From: Aspidapion aeneum
Taxonomy: Eukaryota > Arthropoda > Insecta > Coleoptera > Brentidae
Assembly (NCBI GenBank): GCA_963576565.1
Contig: OY755042.1
Location: 13,866,262-13,930,261 of the forward strand
Direction of reading: 5' to 3'
Length of the DNA stretch: 64,000 nt
Part shown: in pieces, positions 54,812 through 64,000 of the stretch
How the letters are laid out: each line of letters starts with the position of its first letter
Position numbering within the stretch: the stretch's first letter is position 1
The notes under the pieces: model-generated
The model's database searches: none
Told to the model about the DNA's origin: nothing
The model's input: the letters and a program-made list of their open reading frames with translations, nothing else
Made by a program: the position numbers and the translations under genes

Positions 54812-55444
54812 CAGTGAAACCTCCCATAAGCGGACACTCACGGTTCCGTCGATTTTGTCCGCTTATTGGAGGTGTCCGCTTATGAGAAGGAACTGCGAAA
54901 TTGTAATATATATTTATAAACAATTTCCGCTGCTTGGGTTTTTTCGATATTAAATTTTTCAGCGATCTTTCGTGCTGATAGATGTTCCTTCTCCGAAACG
55001 TTAACAACTTCCATTTTTTCACGTAAACTAAGAAGTTTTTTACCAGGCACTATTTCAAGGAGATCTATGACTAGGTACACGATTGAACAATAAAAATAAA
55101 ACACAGCAGTCCCGCCCCCGCCGAATAAAATATGTTGTAAATACGACAGAAATATTTAGTGTCCGCATTAAAGCGGGAAGGGGTAATTGTTGCCAACATA
55201 CTACATAATGTTGATGCTCATGTCGTGCAGCACTCCGTCCCGTTGTCAGAGGTTCGCGTCCGGTTAAGAGAGGTTTCAAAATTTTTTAACCAAAAAAAAT
55301 TGTCCGCGTCCGGTTATTAGAGTGTCCGGTTATAGGAGGGAATTTTACATGTAAAGAAATAGTAAAAAGCTTAGTTCCAAAAAATTTGTGCGCTTAAAGG
55401 GAGTGTCCGCTTAATAGAGGTGTCCGCAAGGAGAGGTTGCACTG
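54812..55444 (-). mobile_element. pogo/Tigger-like element, 633 bp, keeps CENP-B-type DNA-binding domain
   Basis: The ends CAGTGAAACCTCCCATAAGC and CGCAAGGAGAGGTTGCACTG are pogo-type TIRs, with TA outside both (54810-54811, 55445-55446). Repeated GTGTCCGCTTA words fill the subterminal regions. The minus strand at about 55050-54890 encodes GKKLLSLREKMEVVNVSEKE followed by HLSARKIAEKFNIEKTQAAE, the N-terminal CENP-B/Psq helix-turn-helix of pogo transposases. The DDE catalytic domain is deleted, so the element is non-autonomous. The frame starts without a clear ATG matching the transposase start. Confidence 0.85.
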
Positions 55445-55446
55445 TA

Positions 55447-56509
55447 TTTAGTTTTTGAGCCAACCTTGAAAAATTTCTTTGATATTTCTATGTCCGAAAT
55501 ATGAAACTTTCTTGATTTGATTGTTGTCGCAATTTAATTTTTTTTTTATGTTTCTGAAAGACAGTAACATCGACGTATACAGGTACTACGACTACGATCT
55601 GAGGACCAGCACGAAAATTTATTTATAGAGAAATACAAATTGCAATTTGGTGTCAAAAATTATGCAAAGTGTAATAAACAAAAACATAGGCTTTCATAGA
55701 TGAGGGATACCCTGACAGAAATAATAAAGAACGTGGCTTTCCATGACTAGCATAGGTTTATGCCGCACAGAGAATTCACTGCAAGAAAAATAAGTTGTGC
55801 TGATAAGATTTGAATTCTAATATGCACTAGTTTCCTTTTAGTGGATTTTGAAAATATTTAACTAAATGATATTTTAATTCCAGGTATTTTCGTTAGTACA
55901 TTTTAAATTTATTTAATAGCTCAATTTAAAAAAATAAAGTTATAAAGAAAAGTGGATAAGAAACGCGCGGGCGAAAATGAATAAGATAATTTCAAATGTA
56001 ATTTTCTAACAAAGGAAACGTATATCCTGCCCCCAGCATCTTAAACGGAAAATGGCTGAAAATCTCAAAAGTTAATACGGCTTCGCTATAAAGTTTATTT
56101 GATGATAGCAGAGCTTCCATAACGCGAAGAAATTGCATTTGAAATTCTTCCATTTGAATTCCTCGGGACGCCATTTTATTACGAGTTCCACTTTATATTT
56201 AAATTTAGGTGATTCAATATTCAAGCAATTTCATTTCCAGCTCTCTCAACAAACACGCAGGAGAAATGAGAGGTTCGTTTATGAGGGGCGTATTAGCTTT
56301 TCAATTTAAAACTTTTTGATTTGGAAATAAATATATTGTTGGTTTTTTTATAAAAAATTCTGCTGTTGTAAATCTTATTATTATAAACTTAATAAAGATA
56401 ACATGAGTAACTCTAACAGATAGAAGATAAAATACTCTGCCAATATAGGGCACCTAAGCTCACACTAGGGACTATCGTCAGTGAGCTAATATAACTACAA
56501 ACAAACTTT
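55447..56509. other. No recognised gene
   Basis: AT-rich DNA. Apart from the 55558-55620 segment repeated left of the pogo element I see no feature. Confidence 0.35.
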
Positions 56510-56765
56510 CATTTCATCTACCCCCACCCTTTTTTTGAACTAAAATGTATTCTGTTTAACTCCAGACTCAATTTCCTTTCCTTTTGATATCACACACGCC
56601 ATTTTTTCATTCAAACTCTAATTTTTAAAATCTACCCCACCCTTTTTTGTTAATAAACTAAAATGTATTTTGTTTAACTCCAGACTCAATTACTTTTCGT
56701 TTGATATCACACGCCATATTTTCACATAAACTCTATTTTTTTTAATCTACCCCCACCCTTTTATT
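56510..56765 (+). repeat. Tandem duplication, unit of about 118 bp
   Basis: ATCTACCCCCACCCTTTTTT, then AAATGTATTCTGTTTAACTC, CAGACTCAATT and TTTGATATCACAC occur twice in order, and a third partial unit begins with ATCTACCCCCACCC at about 56738. Confidence 0.85.
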
Positions 56766-56789
56766 TGGCTTGTGTAAGTTGGATTTTGT

Positions 56790-57050
56790 TCATTTTTAAA
56801 TGGGACCATCCCGACCCAAGACCCAGCCTAGGTTTTTGAGCAATGTGGGTTGGAAGTTACAGACAGACATACAGACAGACAGAAATACAGACGCACAGAC
56901 AGACGGCGTAGACAAAAAAGTTTCAAAATCATCTGAAACGCAAAGATATATAACCACTTTTGAAATCCGAGCCACTTTTCTTTTCTCGAAAAAATTAGGA
57001 TCACCATAGCTAATACTATAGTAGTAGTGTGAGCTAAAAGATACCTATTT
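56790..57050. repeat. Repeat end with (ACAG)n microsatellite
   Basis: CCCAGCCTAGG is followed at 56857-56910 by a degenerate (ACAG)n tract, then ordinary AT-rich DNA. It may be the end of an interspersed repeat, but no second copy is in the window. Confidence 0.4.
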
Positions 57051-57107
57051 TAAAACATTATTAAAAGTTTAAAAAAAACATAAATTCCTTTTTAAATTTT
57101 TTTACCT

Positions 57108-57650
57108 TTCTAGCCCGCAAAGCAATCGCTAGAGAAAGCACCGATCACCTAACAAAAGGTGATCCGTGGAGAAAGTATTGTTTTCGATAAAAAACATTTT
57201 TTGAGATAACGCCGAAAATGTGTTATTTGGGTGTATATACTATCCTAGCAATATATGTGTGTGTGTATTTTTTTCTGACCGTAACACGCTCCTAGCTTGC
57301 TCCTGAACCGCTGAACCGATTTTCATAAAATTTTCAGATAAAATAGTGTTCGACACTCTGACAAGCTGATTAAATTTTGGTCAAGATCCATTTGTGCTAA
57401 TGACAGTTTTTTGACACTTAAAAAATTATTAAAATTCTAACTTTTTAACGGAGCATCAATATGCGATTTTCGGAATTAGTAGAATACATTTTGCTCAATA
57501 ATTTGTGTTATAACCAAAAAACTTTGTAGGTGCTTTAGTTTCTGAGATTTTTATAAAAAACTGTTTTCAAGGATGATATATCATGGCTTCACTTGAATTG
57601 TGCTAATAAGCTAGCTAGGAAGGTATCAGATCCGTCATGGATCCATTTTT
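57108..57650 (+). repeat. Interspersed repeat family F, copy 3
   Basis: Starts ACCTTTCTAGCCCGCAAAGC and ends TATCAGATCCGTCATGGATC. It contains GTGATCCGTGG near the start, not seen in other copies, and the intact site GTGCTAATGACAG. Confidence 0.8.
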
Positions 57651-57881
57651 TTAATAAACTTGTGTGTGTTTATTGTTGTGTTATTTTTGTCAGATAAATG
57701 TCAGTGTTATTATATTTGTTTGTTTTAAACAAAGATTATAGAACATTATAGTTTTAAGCAAACTTACATTTCGTAATTTCTACTACAATGAATTAAAAAA
57801 TAACCTGAAACTAAACTTAATACCCATTTAAACAATTTACAAAAGAAATAAATAAATAAATCTAAACAAATTATATATTTT

Positions 57882-58735
57882 TACCTTCTCAGCCCGCGTA
57901 GGAATATCGTCTCGTCTCACATCGTCTCTACGCATGTGTGTGTGTGTGTGTATGTATGTCCGGAACACGATAGCTCTTAAACCGCTAAAATGATTTTTAT
58001 GAAATTTTCAGGTAAAAAGTGTATTATGGATTAAAGAGCCGATTAGAATTTCGATCAAATCCATTAATGCTACACGGTAAAAAAGTTTGTCTAGAATGAA
58101 AACACGTTCTGTTCTTGAATAAATTGTTTTACCTTTAAACAATTTGTTTTGAATTAAAATATTTGTTTTTAGTTCAACGCAGCGTTTAATCTTTAAATGA
58201 GACTTTTTTAATTGTTTTTGTTTCAGTATACTCCGTTTTGTAATAAAGCAAATTATCTTCATATAAGTAATATTTTGCTTCCAGAGAAAACGGTCCTTAG
58301 ATTAATCCAGTTCCAATTTATAATTAATTTCTGTTTCACATTAAAATAAAGAGGCAAGACATTTTTTGTGATATATCAAGAAAATATTCTCTTGGTGAAT
58401 AGGAAAGCACAATTTATTTTACTTCAAAGCAATTTGCTTTAATCTAAGACAATTTTTTTTACCGTGTAATGACAGTGTTTTGACAGTTTAAAAACTTAAA
58501 ATTTGCTAACTTTTTAAAGGCTCATCGCATCAATATGCAGTTCGGTTCATTCATTATATGATTTATATTGTAGTAGAACACATTTTTTTCAATAATTTAT
58601 GTTAACTAAAAAATTCGTAGAAGCTTCCGTTTCTGAGATATTTACAAGAACTCTTTTGAATTCTGTTATAGAGTGGAGTTCACTTGAAGTGTGCTAATGG
58701 GCTAAAAAGATATCAGATCCATCATGGATACATTT
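57882..58735 (+). repeat. Interspersed repeat family F, copy 4, split by MITE G
   Basis: Starts ACCTTCTCAGCCCGCGTAGG and ends TATCAGATCCATCATGGATA. The family word CATTAATGCTAATGACAG is interrupted after CATTAATGCTA by the MITE at 58073-58466 and resumes TAATGACAG. Confidence 0.85.
58073..58466. mobile_element. Mariner-type MITE G, copy 3, 394 bp, TA target with known empty site
   Basis: The ends CACGGTAAAAAAGTTTGTCT and AGACAATTTTTTTTACCGTG are inverted repeats. TA flanks both ends (58071-58072, 58467-58468). The other F copies give the unoccupied target, proving duplication of the dinucleotide. Confidence 0.95.
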
Positions 58736-60249
58736 ATTTAAATTTGATGTGAACCTTTCGCAAAAATTAATTTTTGAACAAATAATTTTGATGTAATGCT
58801 GAAATTAAAATCTGTCTAGATCTCGTATTGTTAGTATACAGGTATTATTTAGAATTTAGTTTTATACATTCTTTCATTCATTGATTCGAGTACTTGATAA
58901 TAATAACGTCTTTTTTTAATTTTTTAAAAATGATCCTAGTTTAGTCAAAATTCCAAGATGACAATGTTCCTGGAGGAAAGGTGTCGGGGCTCTTACTATG
59001 TTCATTGGGACTCCACAAGCTATTGATTGCGCCTAGTCTTGTTTTTATATTTTTTTAAATTATTCTTTTTTAAAAAAAATTATACCTACTTGGGCATCAT
59101 CTTGCATAATTTAAAATTCTAAATAGTGCGTAGCATTAATCGGATTATTAAAGTGGAACTCTTGGGCTACCAGAATCAGTAATAAAATAATTTCCTATAA
59201 ACAGCAAATCCAACCTCTTTGAAAATCTTCCTGACTACTAGGAAAGTGTAATTTATGCTATGATTACGAATGGCAAATCATTAATAAAATATAACCAAAC
59301 ATAACAAATTAACAAGTTAGTATTGGTAACATTATAAAAATAAGCATTATAACCTCGAATATAAATGACTTTATAGTTTTAGGGCTCGTAACGTCTTGTA
59401 GTCTCAATGATTTATGAGTGGTCAAAAGTGCGCCTGCCTAGCTCAAATCAATTACTGAAACAATACAACACACATAAGAATAAAAGGATCAATGAATGAT
59501 CGCTTGTAACAGACAATTTGTTTTTTAATTTTATTCAGAGCCATATATCTTTTAAATATGAAGATTTGTTCTGACGTTTATCGTTTACATTAATTTTAAA
59601 ACTTCAGATTTTATAAAGTTATTAAGGTGTTTTTGGTCAGTATCTTTATGGTTTTTTGGTGGTAATGAAAAACCCTTTTTTTCAAGTACTGTAAAGTATG
59701 TTAAAAGAGATTTCTCACCAACAGAAAAATAACAAAAAATTACACATTACGCAAAATGAAATTTCTCAATACCCCCCCCCCCCCAAATTTCTATTTAAGG
59801 TTGGTTGCGGTTGTGGTTGGACCATAAAGACAACCCAGTCTTTAAAACAATGACATCACCGTTGCAACCGCGTTGGAAAATTTTAGAACCAACTTTGGAG
59901 ATGGGCTTGGCCCTGTTGTTTTAAAGATAAAGTCTAAAATTTTTTTTTGCACTTTTAATACTTTTTTGATATTTTGTCAGTCTGCTTAAAACTAAATTTA
60001 AAAGCACTAAGTTTTATGGTGAACGGAAAAAGTGAATATAAAAATAAAACAAAAATTTTGAATCTCAACCGCAACCAACGATTTTCTGTTTACTTTCCAT
60101 ATGTCGTCATTCTCCTTCCTTCCTCCAAAATTAATTGTAAAGTATTTGAAAAACGATTTTTTTCAAATACTATTATAGGAATGTTAAAAGAGATTTCTCA
60201 GGAACACAAAAAAGAAAAAAAAATTAAAAATACGCAAAAATAATTTTTA
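58736..60249. other. No recognised gene
   Basis: AT-rich DNA. The segment TGTTAAAAGAGATTTCTCA occurs at about 59700 and again at 60183, each followed by an A-rich stretch ending TACGCAAAA; between them are a C-run (59772) and a block with AACCGCAACCAACG-type words in both orientations (59800, 60065). This looks like a degenerate inverted element. No convincing frame. Confidence 0.4.
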
Positions 60250-60425
60250 TTGAAATTTTATGAAAATCGGTTCAACGGTTTAGGAGCTATCGTGTTACGT
60301 GCAGAAATAATATACACACAGACACACACACACAAACAAACATCACGACGATATTGATAAGATAGGTCAATTGCTAAGATAGGTCAAAATACATCCAAAT
60401 GACACATTTTTCTCTAGCCATTCAG
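60250..60425 (-). repeat. Interspersed repeat family F, partial copy
   Basis: GAAAATCGGTTCAACGGTTT, AGGAGCTATCGTGTTACG, a CACA microsatellite and TCTCTAGCCATT match the 5' half of family F in the minus sense. Truncated at both ends. Confidence 0.7.
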
Positions 60426-60589
60426 GTCAAGCACAATAACATTAAGTTAAGAAACATTGCAAACATTTATCTATTAAAAAAGTTGTGAATTTTCCAAAAC
60501 TTTTCTGTTTTTCATTTTTAAGCCGTCATATTGTATAAATGTCCAATAAGTGGAATTGTGTTCCCAAAGGTAAGGACTTTCAACCCCTG

Positions 60590-61066
60590 GGGGTTTATTC
60601 TGTAAATGCTCCCCTGGGAGTAAATTTTCTCTTCAATTCACCGTTACCATTGGTTCATAGTTTATGACTACGCGGAAGGGATCATATTCAAGAGAACATG
60701 ACATAACCTGTTCTCCTGCTTTGCAATAGGAAAACTTTGAAGCAGTGGCGTATATAGAAAAAAGTTTCGGGGGGGGGGGTGGCCGAGACCTCATGAGGCT
60801 GTATTTTATGCTATTTTATGTTTGTATTCATGAAATATGTGGAAAATATCTAAAAAAATCTTAGCTTCGGGGGGGGGGGGCCGGCTCTCCAGGCCCCCCC
60901 CGTATATACGCCACTGCTTTGAAGTGAGATTTATTATTGAAAATATTCACCAAAAATATCAATACTATCAAATTTATGTCATATAACTGATATTGACCAA
61001 TGGTAACCGTGAATTTAAGAGAACATTTACTTCCTAGGGAGCATTTAGAGTAAACCCCCTTGAGTC
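60590..61066. mobile_element. TIR element carrying a nested hAT MITE
   Basis: 60592-60655 (GGGGGTTTATTCTGTAAATG, CTCCCCTGGGAGTAAATTTT, ACCGTTACCATTGGT) recurs inverted at about 60995-61062 (ACCAATGGTAACCGTGAATT, GGGAGCATTTAGAGTAAACC). The arms are ~65 bp. Superfamily undetermined. Confidence 0.7.
60743..60916. mobile_element. hAT MITE, 174 bp, nested, TSD CTTTGAAG
   Basis: The ends CAGTGGCGTATATAGAAAAA and CGTATATACGCCACTG are inverted repeats. CTTTGAAG flanks both ends (60735-60742, 60917-60924). G-runs and a C-run of about 9-12 lie inside. A truncated relative is at 36030-36161. Confidence 0.92.
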
Positions 61067-61371
61067 AACTTTGCATTAACACCAAAAGTGCATGAAGGCC
61101 TCGAAGCGAATAGAGTATAAACATTTATTTTAAGTTACAGTGACAGGTAAATAATTGTTTTAGTCTACGAATTTAGGCCAACTACATCATTTTGAATCAA
61201 TATTGCTAAATTATAATTTTGGTAATAAGAAAAACAATTTTTTGCGCTACGGGCAAACATTTTACATATTTTGTATGTGGCATATACTTGGGTAGGTAAT
61301 TACCCCCATTACTCTCATTACCACCCTCCCCCTTGTACCTATACGCCGGTGGCCCGGGGGAGATGTTATTC

Positions 61372-62423
61372 TTTAAACTTTTTTCGCGTAAATAGTTACA
61401 AGCCGGCAGCACCGCAGCAATTTCACCCCTTTTTCAGCGATGTATGGGTGGTTGTTCTCGTGCGGGAGCGGGATTGGGAGGAATGTTTGTTTTCGTTAAC
61501 GTCGGCCATATTCATCGTACGAAAACGTTCGTTGCCCTTACTTCGTGTTGCCGTTCTATCCTTAGTGAAGACGTATGAGTTTGTTTTGATTTGGGGTGGG
61601 TCAGTAGTTAAAAGCCGTGCCGGTCGCATGTCCATTGTTTGTTTTCAAAATGAAAATAAATACCTTCGATTCTATAATTAACTGAGCAAATTTAAATACT
61701 TTGACATATGAACTTCAATTACAAATAAAATCTTTAGGGCCACAAAGATTGGACCTAAATATTAACCAAAATTTTAGTGCAAGTAATCCAGAGGGGTGTT
61801 CTAAAAAAATTATTATAAAAAATTATACGATGCTGAAAACTGGTTGGGCGGTTGTGAAAAAGGAAATGCTTTTTTTTGCTTTTTTTGTCTTATTGTGAAC
61901 AATCCAAAACTTATAATAAAAAATTATATGATGCTGAAAACTGGTTGGGCGGTTGTGAAAAAGGAAAAGATTAAATGTGTGATATCAAGCACTTTATTGG
62001 AAAGTTAAAAAAAAAGACACAAAGTAAGTGCTACTTATTTAAATAACAACATAGAATTTTCATTGCTAGGCAAGACTAATATTAGGCGCCAATTGAATAG
62101 TGCGTATAGGCAAAAAATAATAAAAATATTACAAAAAATTGACATATACTTAGTAGGTTAATATAGACTGTTTAAAATTCCGTGGGATTTTTGAGGTAGC
62201 TCTACAGGGCCATAGTGAGTCTGAAACTGGTGCTAATCCGAGCACTTTGCGCATGTAAAAGAAGGGCGAATAGACTTTATCAATAAACTAAAAACTACAC
62301 CAAGTAGCTGCTTGTTTGTAAGATGCTAAAATAAAATTGTTTAGGTAAGTTTTTTATACTTTTAAATGCAATATAAGCTTCTGCCCCCCCCCCCCCAATT
62401 TATAACGTGACCAGCCGCCACAG
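61372..62423 (+). mobile_element. Non-autonomous hAT element, copy 5, left end truncated
   Basis: The right end ACCAGCCGCCACAG matches the family TIR with one change; the left starts within AAACTTTTTTCGCGTAAATA. Decayed frames on the plus strand keep TYELQLQIKSLGPQRLDLNI, NQNFSASN and KNYTMLKTGWAVVKKEML (TTF region). Bases 61818-61870 are duplicated at 61919-61971 (ATGCTGAAAACTGGTTGGGC), a local tandem duplication of about 101 bp spacing unique to this copy. Confidence 0.78.
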
Positions 62424-64000
62424 TTGTTTAGAAGTTATTTTAGCAGAAAAAACAGGTCTAATATTTTAAATAATTTCTGTGTATATGCTTTCCTCTTCGT
62501 AAAATATTTTCTACGTCTTACTGCTATGATAATAAAAGGTTTAACAAACACCACGAATAATAATCTCGTGCTAAAGGTAAATATAACCACGCGTATACTC
62601 GCACGTCTTTATATTAACAACTCGTTGTTAAATTTACATTTTTACTAGATACTAAGTAAATTAAAGTCGCTAATGAATATCCCATCAGACTGTGTACTCG
62701 CCAAAGAATGTTATTAGTGTCATTGCACAGTGGAGTATTTCGGGAAATTAAGTCAAGTGTGCACGCAAACAAGACTCACATAAATATGAATGACAAAAAG
62801 GGTTATGTTAAATGTCAAATGCGTAATTCTCGAATAATTTTTGTTGTCAACACTTGCTTCCTTACCACGGATTAAGAACTGTTAACATTTCCACCAGTAT
62901 TTACTAAGATCTTAAAACTTTTAGCCCGGGTTTAAGTATTAAGTCTATAGACTTTTTAATACAAAAAGATGGACAGATAAATTGTATCTTTATCTCTGGC
63001 CTAAAAGCGACAAATCCAAAATAAGCGTTGTCCCGACCTTTTTAACCGTTAACATTTCGATCTCAACCGCTTTTTTTCTTTGCTTGGGATTTTGTCAGCT
63101 TTTTAATTAAATCTGGAATGAAATTTAACAGTTAAAAACTGTACAGGCTCTTAAAACATTGTTTTTTCAATTAGAGTAGGAAAAGTCCGAGAATTTTTTC
63201 CTTTTTTACCCAATTGCAGCACGGCGAAAGGAAGGGTAATGTTTTTCGCTTGAGATATGTATGTATGTATGTAAATATGTATGTTTGTGTCGCGCTAGAG
63301 GCTGAATGGCTGAACCGATTTTATATAGGCTATATTTTTTTAACAAGGAACTAATATGGCGGTCGTCAGACGCCATTTTCTCACATGATGTCGGCTTTAA
63401 GACATACAAATTACCTACATTTCAGGCGATTTGATAACTCATTGCAAATGTCCTCTAATTTACTGTATTTACTTTGTAATCCTCCCTGCTCTCACCCATC
63501 TCCCATCCTGTGATTCTCCTCCACCCTCTAAAAAAACCAATTTTATCAAATATAGGGCGATTTCAAAAATTCTTTCTACACACGATTTAAGATTTTTTTC
63601 CAACACCATTTTACTAGTTCCCCCTTTTTTCTCCCTCTCTCCTCCGCACTTTTCTTATTCGTAATAGTTTTAGCTATAACTTTCACAAATATAGAGCGAT
63701 TTCAAAAATAATTTATGCACTCGCTTTAAGATTTTTTTAACACCATTTTGTTAGTTATGAAATCCAATCTCTATCTGTCCTAATATCTCTGTTTCTTATT
63801 ATTAAATAATATTGATATCCATTTGCAGTAACATAAACAATAATTCATTATTAAATAACACTATACATAATATATAATAAAAAATAATAAAAATCCTAAA
63901 CACATAAATTAAAAAAAATAAATCCAAAAGTTTTCGTCTAATCCAGGTTCTTCTTTCATTGTGCCTAAAACCGATGCTGCATTTGCCCGTTGTACTGCCA
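62424..64000. other. No recognised gene; small repeats
   Basis: 63230-63320 has a (TATG)n microsatellite followed by GGCTGAATGGCTGAACCGAT, a phrase typical of insect interspersed repeats. 63541-63618 (AATATAGGGCGATTTCAAAA, GATTTAAGATTTTTTTCCAA) is repeated with changes at 63683-63757. No coding frame with a recognisable domain. Confidence 0.4.

Noticed and set aside
54750..55620. Related segments 54750-54805 and 55558-55620 as LTRs
   Set aside because: Too short and diverged, no TG...CA ends, and they flank a pogo element with its own TA duplication.

Overview
This is eukaryotic, most likely insect, intergenic DNA. It is AT-rich, has no recognisable host protein-coding exon, and is packed with nested transposable elements of insect type: hAT, Tc1/mariner, pogo, PIF/Harbinger-like, Ty1/copia, Jockey/R1-like and RTE-like LINEs, and a tyrosine recombinase. 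The species cannot be fixed from the sequence. Nothing bacterial is present: no operons, no Shine-Dalgarno-led gene series, no CRISPR array. I found no convincing tRNA or rRNA gene.

Layout. 1-1244 is a large fold-back. 1.9-5.7 kb holds a decayed hAT transposase, interrupted by a 1153-bp hAT derivative with a perfect 8-bp target duplication, then a second derivative. 6-10.9 kb has nested TIR elements and MITEs. 11.5-14.1 kb is an RTE-like LINE on the minus strand, split by a 5'-truncated plus-strand LINE with a 9-bp duplication. 14.6-23.2 kb carries MITEs, a LINE remnant, a fold-back with minisatellite, and a mariner-type MITE split by a hAT MITE. 24.8-25.4 kb shows splice and polyadenylation signals of a possible small spliced transcript. 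26,470-29,877 is a complete-ended Ty1/copia element (LTRs differing at one position, TSD catgc) that has lost most of protease and all of integrase. 30.8-34.9 kb is a hAT derivative split by a roughly 3-kb insertion of odd base-step composition. 35-44 kb has more hAT MITEs and two large fold-backs.

47.3-49.1 kb holds the most distinctive locus: a 371-codon tyrosine recombinase reading frame on the minus strand. It is flanked upstream by two adjacent 26-bp palindromes built like recombinase core sites (10-bp inverted arms around a 6-bp core) and downstream by a 120-bp hairpin carrying the same arm. I interpret it as a Crypton-like or DIRS-related YR mobile element, with a probable 1-nt break at its start.

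52.1-54.25 kb is a LINE RNase H region split by a Jockey-like insertion. 54.8-55.4 kb is a pogo/Tigger derivative keeping a CENP-B-type helix-turn-helix. 57-64 kb is further repeat copies. The window is therefore a stratigraphic stack. Sister copies of each family reveal the empty sites, so the order of many insertions can be read directly. Nearly all coding frames are dead; the recombinase frame and the copia gag and RT-RNase H frames are the longest still open.
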